Positions 39,101 through 45,089 of a DNA stretch of 64,000 nucleotides are shown piece by piece. The translations under genes were made by a program, and so were the position numbers. The notes beneath the pieces are model-generated. The model was not told where the DNA came from. It did no database searches and saw nothing but the letters and a program-made list of their open reading frames with translations. Position 1 is the stretch's first letter; the number at the start of each line of letters is the position of its first letter. The DNA is from Budorcas taxicolor (lineage: Eukaryota; Chordata; Mammalia; Artiodactyla; Bovidae), in assembly GCF_023091745.1 (NCBI RefSeq), contig NC_068912.1:56758567-56822566 (forward strand), given 5' to 3'.

Positions 39101-40509
39101 ACTATCACAAATACCTGTCTAATAAGCTACCCCAATATGGTACTTGATCCTACATAGTATTTTCAAATATTATCTTTTCTTATCATGGGGCTCAATTCCT
39201 ATTCCCTTTAATATCTGTGGAAAGAACTATACTTATAGTAAGAACTCCAGGTGTAAAGAAAATATCTGAAGCTACTGCTAAAGAGGGGAGTCAGTTTCAG
39301 TTTCTGAGATAACTTCCTCTACTTTTCTTAAAACCATTTCATAAATTATCTATCCATCTGTTTATCTAAAGATTCTTAACAACCTGAAAGATACTGCACC
39401 CCAATGTTCACTGCAGCACTTTTTATAAAAGAATACAAATTAACTTAATTACACAACAGGAAGAGTTATAGATGTGGAAAACAAGTTTACGGTCACCAGG
39501 AGGTAAGGAGAGAAGGGATAAATTGGGAGATTAGGACAGACACAAAACATACTACTATATATCTAAAATAGGTAACTAGTAAGAACCTATGTAGAGCACA
39601 GGGAACTCTACGCAATACTCTGTAATGACCTACATGGGATCAGAATCTTAAAAAGAGTGTATACATGTAAATGTGTAACTGATTCATTTTGTTGAACAAC
39701 AGGAATTAACACAACATTGTAAATCAACTATACTCTGATAAAAAATTTTTTAAAAAGATTCTCAATAACTTGAAAGGCAAGATTATATTAAAAATACAAG
39801 TCATAACCCCTGTTCTCCAGAAGTTTATGCCTAATACTTACATGAAAGAAGGTAAGATTAAATTCAGGAGTCTAGTCACAAAACTGAACCATATAGAATA
39901 CAAGTATTCATCAAATAAAGATTTCTCAGTGATGAATTGAGACAATATAATGATTTTTATTGCAGGGCATCTGCTAAAAATATTTCACAGTTTTAAAGGG
40001 CTAGCATACTGAAGAGTATCAAGTTTCTCTTCAAAAATTCAAGCTGTTAATTCATTTATTTCACAAGTATTTCAATACATATTGTAGGCAAGGAAATGTA
40101 CTAAATACTGTGAAGAATGTAAAACTATAGAGAAGTTTGGTTGATCCATTTCTCCAGGAAACTTACAATCCACTGGGCTCAGCATACATATCCCTTAAAA
40201 TGCTTTATCTTCTTGAAATACAAAACTTGAGTTAGTGTCAGAAAACATTATTAATCCAAGTGGTATTTACCTGATCTTGCAGTGACATCACTGGATTATT
40301 TTTGGTAGTGTTGATGTGAAGAACATGGTATTTATTCTTTGCACACAGGTCATAGGCAATATTGGTAAAAGAGGTGCTTGCAGTTTTGGGGACTCTGTTA
40401 TAAATGATCACCATGTCGTCTTCCTCATCTAAAGCTACATCTTGCCGAGGGCCATCCATGGTATGTCGCTGCTCAATCTCTCGAACTTCATGTCGTGCAA
40501 TAGCCCTTT
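4859..40509 (-). CDS. HS2ST1: HS2ST1, heparan sulfate 2-O-sulfotransferase 1 (coding exons 2-7)
   Basis: HS2ST1 is a Golgi type II membrane enzyme that moves sulfate from PAPS to the 2-O position of iduronic (and some glucuronic) acid in heparan sulfate. The coding sequence joins 40509-40271, 27756-27671, 16078-15940, 8638-8541, 6173-6016 and 5085-4859 on the minus strand. All junctions have AG acceptors and GT donors, and phases match throughout. It gives residues 42-356 (315 residues) with no stop; the known length is 356, so only exon 1 (stem and membrane anchor) is missing, off the right edge. Key residues are intact: the PAPS 5'-phosphosulfate loop PKTASTSF (82-89), catalytic His140 and His142, the 3'-phosphate-binding segment [17 protein letters not shown], sequons at Asn108 and Asn127, and cysteines 201, 209, 222 and 228. 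From memory it differs from human at a few places, for example VALDEEDD for ATLDEEED near 66-73 and Ala for Thr in FRGAAELYR. Identification is very secure. Confidence 0.98.
5086..6015 (-). other. HS2ST1: HS2ST1 intron 6
   Basis: 930 bases with no recognisable gene. Near 5815-5935 there is a degraded piece of an ancient mammalian repeat (TTCATTCAAAAGATATTTAG... GTGTGCCATG). Otherwise AT-rich unique sequence. Confidence 0.9.
6016..6173 (-). CDS. HS2ST1: HS2ST1 exon 6 (residues 229-282)
   Basis: 158 bases completing Trp229, then [40 protein letters not shown] and [12 protein letters not shown], ending one base into Gly282. The acceptor is GTTTTAG and the donor GTATAT. Confidence 0.97.
6480..6674. 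mobile_element. Non-autonomous TA-inserting DNA transposon (Tigger/mariner-like)
   Basis: The ends are inverted repeats: CAGTTGACACTTGAACAAC on the left and GCTCAAGGGTCAACTG on the right, flanked by TA on both sides (6480-6481, 6673-6674). The length is about 190 bp. The TA target and ends match the mammalian Tigger/mariner group; the exact family name is uncertain. Confidence 0.75.
6978..7118 (+). mobile_element. CHR-type tRNA SINE
   Basis: It starts ACTTCTCTGGTGATCCAGTG, carries the B-box-like TTTGATCCCTGGTTGGG and ends in an A-rich tail after CACAGGATACAGCCAGG. Typical of Cetartiodactyla CHR-2-like SINEs. Confidence 0.8.
7119..7260 (+). mobile_element. Second CHR-type tRNA SINE, head to tail with the first
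   Basis: AATTCCCTTGAGGTCCAGC, TTTAATCCCTGGTTGTGG and CCACACTGCATGGCTAAGG repeat the same layout as the element directly to its left, which it follows after the A-rich tail. Confidence 0.7.
7618..7860. mobile_element. Second TA-inserting DNA transposon of the same family
   Basis: The ends TAGTTGACCTTTGAACAA and TTGTTCAAAGGGTCAACTC are inverted repeats flanked by TA (7618-7619, 7859-7860). The interior shares the family layout and contains a 16-A run (about 7787-7802). It lies about 0.95 kb from the first copy. Confidence 0.72.
8541..8638 (-). CDS. HS2ST1: HS2ST1 exon 5 (residues 197-229, last codon split)
   Basis: 98 bases encoding [32 protein letters not shown] and two bases of Trp229. It contains the four cysteines (201, 209, 222, 228) that form disulfides in this family. 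The acceptor is TTTTTTCCAG and the donor GTAGGG. Confidence 0.97.
9143..9308 (+). mobile_element. Bov-tA SINE, diverged
   Basis: GGGCTTCCCAAAACGCAAAAG, then TTTGATCTCTGGGTCAGGAAG and CCACTCCAGTATTCTTGCCTG, ending GACATGACTGAGCACAC. The head has a short internal deletion. Confidence 0.88.
10380..10900. repeat. Possible ancient LINE (L2-like) remnant
   Basis: Pyrimidine-rich, protein-poor sequence with the general look of old L2 3' ends on the reverse strand. No diagnostic motif is certain. Open frames here are chance. Confidence 0.35.
11358..11377. repeat. (CA)n microsatellite
   Basis: About ten uninterrupted AC units followed by a C run. Confidence 0.95.
12106..12348 (+). mobile_element. 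Bov-tA SINE with 13-bp target duplication
   Basis: The full element at 12119-12335 begins with TTTCCCTTGTGGCTCAGCC, has GGGGTTCAATCCCTGG, and ends GACACGACTGAGCGACTTC. It is bounded by direct repeats TTAAAATCTGCTA at 12106-12118 and 12336-12348. Confidence 0.95.
13000..13145 (-). mobile_element. CHR-type SINE with 10-bp target duplication
   Basis: Reverse-oriented tRNA SINE at 13010-13135 (TTAACCACTGGATTGCAAGG at the right, A-tail as T-run at the left). It is flanked by CTATTTCTTT at 13000-13009 and 13136-13145. Confidence 0.82.
14690..15300 (+). repeat. Ancient mammalian repeat split by a Bov-A2
   Basis: The left part (GTTCACAGCATTCTGGAGAAG...) and right part (CTTGAGCTGGATCTTAAAGG...) read as one old element related to copies near 17385-18200 and 34978-35430. 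It is interrupted by the SINE at 14810-15081. The family (L2-like) is uncertain. Confidence 0.5.
14797..15094 (-). mobile_element. Bov-A2 SINE with 13-bp target duplication
   Basis: Two reverse BovA units (TGCTGCTGCTAAGTCGCTTC... and GTGAAGTCGCTCAGTCGTG...) at 14810-15081. They are flanked by ATGGAGTGCTCTG at 14797-14809 and 15082-15094. Confidence 0.95.
15940..16078 (-). CDS. HS2ST1: HS2ST1 exon 4 (residues 150-196)
   Basis: 139 bases completing Lys150 and ending in phase 0 at Lys196. It encodes [33 protein letters not shown] and the basic RRRKQGDKK. The RDPIERLVS segment supplies the PAPS 3'-phosphate contacts. The acceptor is CTGTTTCAG and the donor GTAGTA. Confidence 0.97.
17102..17295 (-). 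mobile_element. BovB 3' end fragment
   Basis: Reverse BovB 3' terminus beginning CAGTTCAATTCAGTTCAGTCG and running to CTTCTCCTCCTGCCCCC. Strongly 5' truncated. Confidence 0.9.
17385..18200 (+). repeat. Ancient mammalian repeat split by a Bov-tA
   Basis: TTCATTCAAAAAGTAC through AACATTCTACTTGGGAGAGAC on the left, and GGGCCTTGTAGGGCACTATAAG on the right of the SINE, look like one old element of the same family as at 14690 and 34978. Confidence 0.5.
17676..17890 (+). mobile_element. Bov-tA SINE with a small internal duplication
   Basis: GGCTTCCCTCATAGCTAAG, then the B-box region occurs twice in part (GGTTCAATCCTGGTTCAATCC at about 17729), followed by the usual BovA body. Confidence 0.9.
18681..19389 (+). 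mobile_element. 5'-truncated BovB with 12-bp target duplication
   Basis: BovB sequence at 18693-19377 covers the end of the reverse transcriptase frame and the 3' end. It is flanked by ACAGAGAACTTT at 18681-18692 and 19378-19389. Frameshifts and stops make it dead. Confidence 0.95.
20580..22858 (-). mobile_element. 2.3-kb 5'-truncated BovB with 9-bp target duplication
   Basis: BovB on the minus strand at 20589-22849, between TAGCATACA copies (20580-20588, 22850-22858). In its sense direction it begins inside the endonuclease ([22 protein letters not shown]; about 22840-22700). It continues through the linker into reverse transcriptase with the YADD catalytic motif at 21362-21373, then the C-terminal DNA-binding part and the 3' repeat (TGAACTGAACT-like). 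Three frames are needed, for example around 21650-21620 and 20960-20930, so it is inactive. Confidence 0.95.
23095..23200. repeat. Fragment related to the TA-inserting DNA transposons
   Basis: ACACAGTTGATCTGCAGTTAG and GCAGATGTGGAAACTG resemble internal parts of the family at 6480 and 7618, without intact ends. Confidence 0.4.
23430..23790 (+). repeat. Old L1 3' UTR relic
   Basis: CAATCTCACTTCTAGG, CATAATCAGCAAAAGCTGGAA and CAAGTATCCAGATACTGG resemble the conserved 3' UTR segment of older mammalian L1 elements. Degenerate. Confidence 0.5.
24035..24175 (+). repeat. MIR SINE relic
   Basis: CTCATTTCACAAACGGGAAACTGAAG and the following GTGTCTGAGACTGCTGAGCTAGGAAGG fit the MIR core (three-quarters position). 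Confidence 0.6.
24184..24232 (+). repeat. Short BovA tail fragment
   Basis: GGGTCACAAAGAGTTTAACACGACTGAAGTGACTTGGCA is the 3' end of a BovA monomer only. Confidence 0.7.
26655..26765 (+). mobile_element. CHR-type tRNA SINE
   Basis: GGGGACTTCCCTGGCAGTC, GGTTCAATCCCTGATCTGG and an A-rich tail (GCCAAAAAAATAAAAC). Confidence 0.8.
27671..27756 (-). CDS. HS2ST1: HS2ST1 exon 3 (residues 122-150, last codon split)
   Basis: 86 bases, 28 codons plus two, from [10 protein letters not shown] to SYLDFAK. It carries the catalytic pair in YHGHISYLD (His140, His142) and the sequon NIT (Asn127). The acceptor is TTTTTTAG and the donor GTAAGT. Too short to stand out as an open reading frame. Confidence 0.97.
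29700..29865. repeat. MER5A-like hAT transposon relic
   Basis: CTCAGTGTGCAAATGAATCATC, GTTAAAATGCAGATTCTGAC, GTAGGTCTGGAGTGGGGCCCA and CTAAAAAGTTTCC match the layout of MER5A-type elements. Confidence 0.75.
30072..30104. repeat. (CA)n microsatellite
   Basis: About 16 uninterrupted AC units. Confidence 0.97.
30459..30757 (+). mobile_element. Bov-A2 SINE with 11-bp target duplication
   Basis: Two BovA monomers at 30470-30746 end in GACTTAGCAGCAGCAGCAG. They are flanked by CATCCTTCTAT at 30459-30469 and 30747-30757. Confidence 0.95.
31199..31343 (-). mobile_element. CHR-type SINE with 11-bp target duplication
   Basis: Reverse tRNA SINE at 31210-31332 with its A-tail seen as a long T-run at 31213-31231. 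It is flanked by AATTCTCTACA at 31199-31209 and 31333-31343. Confidence 0.88.
33291..33387 (+). repeat. Tandem duplication inside BovB
   Basis: A 48-base block starting CCTGGAATGT occurs at 33291-33338 and again at 33340-33387, with two mismatches and one spacer base. The 49-base period shifts the reading frame. Confidence 0.95.
33541..33668 (-). mobile_element. Truncated BovA SINE inside BovB
   Basis: GTGAAAGTGAAGTCGCTCAG through GCCATTTCCTTCTCCAG, reverse orientation, lacking the tRNA head. It interrupts the BovB codons for IPIPKK and GNAKECSNY. Confidence 0.92.
35525..35690. repeat. MER5-like hAT relic
   Basis: GCTATTCAAACTGTGGGTC, CAGAAATTCAAGTATCAGG and CTGAATAAAAAACTGTACTTCAAC fit a diverged MER5-type element. 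Confidence 0.5.
36235..36720. repeat. Old L1 3' UTR-like relic
   Basis: The stretch including CATGTCTCCTTAGTCTCCTCTAG, GTTATGACATTGACAC and CAGGACAGTTGTCCTAGATG resembles the 3' UTR of older L1M-type elements. Its right part is duplicated in inverted orientation at 37985-38104. Confidence 0.5.
36552..36671 (+). repeat. Inverted duplication, arm 1
   Basis: About 120 bases whose reverse complement recurs at 37985-38104 with about 95% identity. The arms are 1.3 kb apart inside HS2ST1 intron 2. Confidence 0.92.
36870..36893. repeat. (GT)n microsatellite
   Basis: Twelve uninterrupted GT units. Confidence 0.97.
37782..37825 (+). repeat. Bov-A2 3' tail fragment
   Basis: GAGCTGGACACGACTGAAGTGACTTAGCAGCAACAGCAGCAG is the last part of a Bov-A2 only. 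Confidence 0.8.
37985..38104 (-). repeat. Inverted duplication, arm 2
   Basis: Reverse complement of 36552-36671. A Bov-tA begins directly at its right end (38105), so that boundary may have been cut by the SINE. Confidence 0.92.
38105..38288 (+). mobile_element. Bov-tA SINE
   Basis: GGGCTTCCTTGGTGGCTCAG head, GGGTTCAATCCCTGGGTTGGG, ending at GGGGTGGCAAAG with the last part of the BovA body missing. Confidence 0.93.
38429..38696 (+). mobile_element. Bov-A2 SINE
   Basis: Two BovA monomers from GGAGAAGGCGATGGCACCCC to GACTTAGCAGCA. ACACACTG on both sides is a possible short target duplication. Confidence 0.93.
39385..39757 (+). mobile_element. L1 3' UTR
   Basis: GATGTGGAAAACAAGTTTACGG, GTAGAGCACAGGGAACTCTACG, CAATACTCTGTAATGACCTAC and AACACAACATTGTAAATCAACTATACTC, ending in an A/T-rich tail. 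The typical 3' end of artiodactyl L1. Confidence 0.85.
40271..40509 (-). CDS. HS2ST1: HS2ST1 exon 2 (residues 42-121)
   Basis: 239 bases starting one base into the Glu42 codon (phase 1) and ending in phase 0 after Gln121. The acceptor is TTTGCAG and the donor GTAAAT. It encodes [16 protein letters not shown], the beta strand and PAPS-binding loop [11 protein letters not shown], and the HINTTKN sequon (Asn108). The upstream part of the longer open frame (to 40546) is intron. Confidence 0.98.
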
Positions 40510-40915
40510 CTGCAAAGACAAATATGAACTTAGTTTTGAAAGACACTATAAAGGAAGTTGTAAAACACTGAAAATAATTCCCTATTCCTGGAACATAGTT
40601 CTCCTACTCAAGAATGGGGTTAAGAACCACTAAAGAAATGTTTTAAGAACCAAAACTTCAGAATTATCTTGGAGAGATAATACTCATACATATGAAGAAC
40701 AGAAGAAAAAACAGTCACTGAGTTTAGAATACAAGAGATTAGAGTTCTTCCATGTAGTTCAAAATACACTTTTCATTCCAACAGAATTTTTATAGCCTGT
40801 ATTAATTCTCAAACACATAAAGACAGGTTACATGGAATACTAAACTTCACAGTAAAAATACACTTAGAAAATAAAATCACTTATAATTTAGGCAATGATT
40901 TAGAAATTTATTACC

Positions 40916-41161
40916 TAGGATGTAGTTGTGTGTGAGCTCAGTTGTGTCTGACTCTTTGCAATCCCTTGGACTGTAGCCTGCCAGGCTCCTCTGTCCATGG
41001 AATTCTCTAGGCAAGACTACTGGAGTGGGTTGCCATTTCCTACTCCAAGGGAAATGGAGTGGGGAATTCCCCATCCAGGGATCCAACCTGCATCTCTTGT
41101 GTCTCTTGCATTGGCAGGTGGATTCCTTCCACTGCACCACCTGGGAAGTATGTAGGATGTA
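40916..41161 (-). mobile_element. Bov-tA SINE with 9-bp target duplication
   Basis: Reverse element at 40925-41152 (CTCAGTTGTGTCTGACTC to CACTGCACCACCTGGGAAG). It is flanked by TAGGATGTA at 40916-40924 and 41153-41161. Confidence 0.9.
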
Positions 41162-41372
41162 ATAACTCCCTGCCTTATCAGAATGTACTATGGCAGTGAT
41201 TATGAATCCTTGTGTGATTTTAGGTAACAAGAGGAAAGATGGTATCATAAAACCTTTTTCATTTTGGTGTTTTAAACTACAGATAAATCCTGGCTATGTT
41301 TATTAATTAAACTCCATGGTGTCTCTAATTCAAATGACTGTTCACCAAGCAGTTTGAAAAGAAAGTTACATT

Positions 41373-41540
41373 AAAAATTTTTTTTATTATTTATTTTTTA
41401 ATGGAAAGATAACTGCTTTACAGAACTGTTTTCTGTCAAACCTCAACATGAATCAGTCACAGGTATACATATTTCCCCTCCCTTTGGAACCTCCCTCCCC
41501 ATCCCACCCCTCTAGGTTGATACACAGTCCCTGTTTTGAG
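41373..41540 (-). mobile_element. Bovine-type L1 3' UTR end
   Basis: Reverse L1 3' end: T-rich tail at the left, then ACTGCTTTACAGAACTG, CATGAATCAGTCACAGGTATAC and CCCTCCCTTTGGAACCTCCC. Same family as 50695-51350. Confidence 0.8.
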
Positions 41541-42149
41541 TTTCCTGAGCCATACTATTCTCTATTTAATATAAGCTTCAACTTCAAATATTCTTTAGAA
41601 TTAAGAAACAGGAATATGGGAAGAAATGGGGAGAGGGGTAACAAGACTGCAAATTACTCTGCACAAAGACAACTGCTCACACAGTATGCACCCTCCTACC
41701 ACCAGATCTCTGTGCAAGCTACCTTACCCTGCCTGGAACTCTCATTCATTCTCCCTCTACCCCAATTCTGCCTAGTGAACTCCTCAAACCTCACATTCAA
41801 TTTAATCATCACTTGCAAGGGAAGCATCATCCAATCTCCCTAACTAAGTCAAACCTCACACATACACACATGATGAATGTATATATACCTCATAATGCAC
41901 ATCTCATACGTACACATAATTACAATTTTACATTTTATGTGTATTAGTATCTACCATACTGGCAACAATTTAGTAAAATGACATAAAAAAGCAATGTGGT
42001 ATAATTACAGTAACAAGTTCAGGCTTCAAATATTGTTTGACTATGCATCTTAAATTTTGATTCAGAAGATATGGCCACTACATTATAAAGCATGCTCTGA
42101 GCTGAGGATTCACCTTCAGAAGACTTGAAGTTCCAAGCCTGCTGCTTAC

Positions 42150-42360
42150 TGGTGGTGGTTTAGTTGCTAAGTCATGTCTGACTCTGCATGGACTGAAGCC
42201 CACCAGGCTCCTCTGTTCATGGGCTTTCCAGGCAAGAATACTGGAGTGGGTTGCCATTTCCTCCTCCAGGGGATTTTCCTGACCCAAGGATCGACCCCAC
42301 GTTCCCTATGTCTCCTGAGCTGCAGGTAGATTCTTCACCCACTGAGCATTCAGGGAAGCC
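42150..42360 (-). mobile_element. Bov-tA SINE
   Basis: Reverse element from GTTTAGTTGCTAAGTCATG to CACTGAGCATTCAGGGAAGCC, with short deletions in the BovA body. Confidence 0.9.
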
Positions 42361-43392
42361 CTACTAGCAGTGGGCTTTCCAAAACAGGAAGAGAAGCACA
42401 CATATGAATATATACTATGCATATACACATATCTTTTCTCATGGGGGAGAGTTGGTTGGGAATATGGAGAAAACAAGATGAGCTTAATGTGGAACATATT
42501 GTTGGACTGCCTAGGATACCCAGGAGATGTAGATAACTGGGCACACAGCTCAAGTGCTTGAGAATAAACATTCATGTAGAAGAAAGACATCTGGGAAACC
42601 ATAGGAATGACGAGACTACACAGATATTACAGAACATATAGCATGTAAAGAGAATTTAATCTTAGAATCTTAGGAAATATCAACATTTAAGGAACAAGAA
42701 AAAAAGACAATCAATAGAAAAAGGCTAAGAAGAAACAGAAAAAGAAACCTGGACAGACTTTTAAGAACCACATACCGCATGTTCAGAATGCACAATATTT
42801 TTCAAAATTTATGGTAGTTTACAAATGAATCTGTAATCGAGGTAATGTATGATGCTCAAGCATCTACACAGGATTTGCAAGTTCTCTCACTAAATTCAGC
42901 ATGTATTTATGGAAAGCCTAAGAATATAAGTATAGTCAAGAATTTTAAAGGAATTGTATCTTCTAAGCAACCCCAAACTGTCACCACAATCCAAAACTAT
43001 TACGGTATTGTTATGTCCTCACTCTCCCTTTTCCACTATGGGAAATAAAACAGTACTGCTGACATTTAAGTGCTGACAGAAGTTTAAGAGGTTATTTCCT
43101 ACAGCAGCCCAGATAATATATGAAATTACCTTTACTTTTAATGGCTACAACAACCACCAATAATGCTGAATGCTTTCACTAGTTTTTCTGAACTCAGTAT
43201 TTGGAAAAGAAACAGATTTTGCTATTCTTTAAAAGAAGTTATTATTTAGTTTAGGGATTAAAAAAATTTTTTTAAGGTGCTAAAACTCTATATAGAGTAT
43301 GATACTAGCATGTTTTTAGAATTAATCATTATTCTTGGTTCATTATGTGTATTAAAGTTTATGAGCTATATATTTGACATTTCCTTAAAAAA

Positions 43393-43890
43393 AAGACTAG
43401 AGATCTTCAGGAAAATTAGAGATACCAAGGAAACCTTTCATGCAAAGATGCGCACAATAAAGGACAGAAACAGTATGGACCTAACAGAAGCAAAAGATAT
43501 TAAGAAGAGGTGGCAAGAATACACGGAAGAATTATACAAAAAAGATCTTCATGACCCAGATAACCACGATGGTGTGATCATTCACCTAAAGCCAGATATC
43601 TTGAAATGTGAAGTCAAGTGGGCTTTAGGAAGCATCTCCACGAACAAAGCTAGTGGAGGTGATAGAATTCCAGTTGAGCTATTTCAACTCCTAAAAGATG
43701 ATGCTGTGAAAGTGCTACGCTCAATATGCCAGCAAATTTGGAAAACTCAGCAGTGACCACAGGACTGGAAAAGGTCAGTTTTCATTCCAATCCCAAAGAA
43801 AGGCAATGCCAAAGAATGCTCAAACTACCTACTGCATCATGGAACTCATCTCACATGCTATGAAAGCAATGCTCAAAACTGTCCAAGCAA
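43393..43890 (+). mobile_element. BovB fragment truncated at both ends
   Basis: Begins AAAGACTAGAGATCTTCAGG and ends near CTCAAAACTGTCCAAGC, covering the linker and the start of reverse transcriptase ([24 protein letters not shown]). It lacks YADD and the 3' end. An open frame of 159 codons (43277-43756) includes non-BovB sequence at its start and is not a gene. Confidence 0.9.
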
Positions 43891-44746
43891 TAGTGGCTCA
43901 TGATGATTTTTGTGGTCCTTTGAGGATATGATGAAAGCAATAGATCTGGTCCCCAGAACGGCTGATGTGTACATTTCAGAGCTTCCTCCTAGAGCCCAAC
44001 CATGGGCAGGTGGCTCCATGATCCCAAGTTAATTATTTTCAAAAAAAAAAAAGGTTCACAGACATCAAGGCCTGATAGTAAACTGCCTAAAGGTATTAGT
44101 ATATATATCGAAAACAAGAGGTTACTCACAAAATTAGAATTGCAGGCAAAAAGTAATTATAGAGGAAATTGGCAGTGACGATTAGAGAAATGTCCACAGG
44201 GAGGGTGCCTTGTCACATTTGCCATGTCGGAACTCCCTGGTAATTATGCCTTTTGCGGAGCCAGACAGGAACTAAGAGCTTGGAGCTACCAAACACCTGA
44301 GTTAAAGTGTATCCTTTGCACTTTCTAGGGATAAATCCTCAGTTGTGTAAATCCCCAAGTACTGTTCTGAAGTATAATTTGTTCCCCATAAAATGTGCAC
44401 ACAGTGAGAAGTAGGAAGCAACAAAGGTGCACCAAAAGAATAAAAGGCTAACTGATTTCTTTTCCAGCACCACTTACTGTGAATGAACTGTCTAGTCAGA
44501 CACTATCTGATCTTCATGGAAGTAGGATGTAGTAATTACTATGAATTAAACAAATTGGTTGTCCAATTGTATACATCATTTTCTTATGAATATGTTTAGC
44601 CTGAGTCAGTTTCCCTGAATTCAATCACCATGGGGACTGACAAAATAAATTCCAATATGGATGATTAAAGGCTGGACTCTCAACACTAGTAAATGCTTTC
44701 TTATGTGGTTTCCAGGCAGTGAGCAAGAGACACACGTGTTGTCCTT

Positions 44747-45061
44747 AAAACTTACAAGTGGACTTCCCTGGTGGTCCAGCGGTTAGGATTCCACCTGCCA
44801 ATGCAGGGGATATGAGTTTGATCCCTGGTCCGGAAGAGTCCACATACCACAGGGTAACTACTGAGCTCGTGTGCCACAACCACTGAAGCCCACACACCCC
44901 AGAGTCCATGCTCCACAACAAGGAAGTACCACAGTGAGGAGCCTGCAGTCCACAACTAGAGAGCTGCTCCCACTTGCTTCAGCTAGAGAAAGCCTGTGTG
45001 CAGCCACAAAGACCCAGCACAGTAAAAATTAAATAAATTAATTACTTAAAAAAAACTTACA
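44747..45061 (+). mobile_element. Long CHR-type SINE with 10-bp target duplication
   Basis: GGACTTCCCTGGTGGTCCAG head, GAGTTTGATCCCTGGTCCGG, then a long tail domain (CACAACCACTGAAGCCCAC... AGCCACAAAGACCCAGCAC). Flanked by AAAACTTACA at 44747-44756 and 45052-45061. Confidence 0.9.
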
Positions 45062-45089
45062 CATATGTTTAACTGGATCATTCTATAGA

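Larger units (their letters stand above)
27757..40270 (-). other. HS2ST1: HS2ST1 intron 2
   Basis: 12,514 bases. It contains MER5-like relics (29700, 35525), microsatellites (30072, 36870), Bov-A2 (30470, 38429), a CHR SINE (31210), a BovB with nested SINE (33073-34978), an inverted duplication (36552/37985), Bov-tA (38105) and an L1 3' end (39385). The stretches 27800-29690, 30760-31190, 31350-32980, 35700-36230, 37030-37780, 38710-39380 and 39760-40270 show nothing recognisable. Confidence 0.9.

Noticed and set aside
40510..40546. Extending HS2ST1 exon 2 to the Met at 40546
   Set aside because: The acceptor AG at 40510-40511 and the conserved ERAIARHEV start show that the extra codons are intron.
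43277..43756. 159-codon open frame as a gene
   Set aside because: Mostly BovB linker sequence with a chance open stretch in front.
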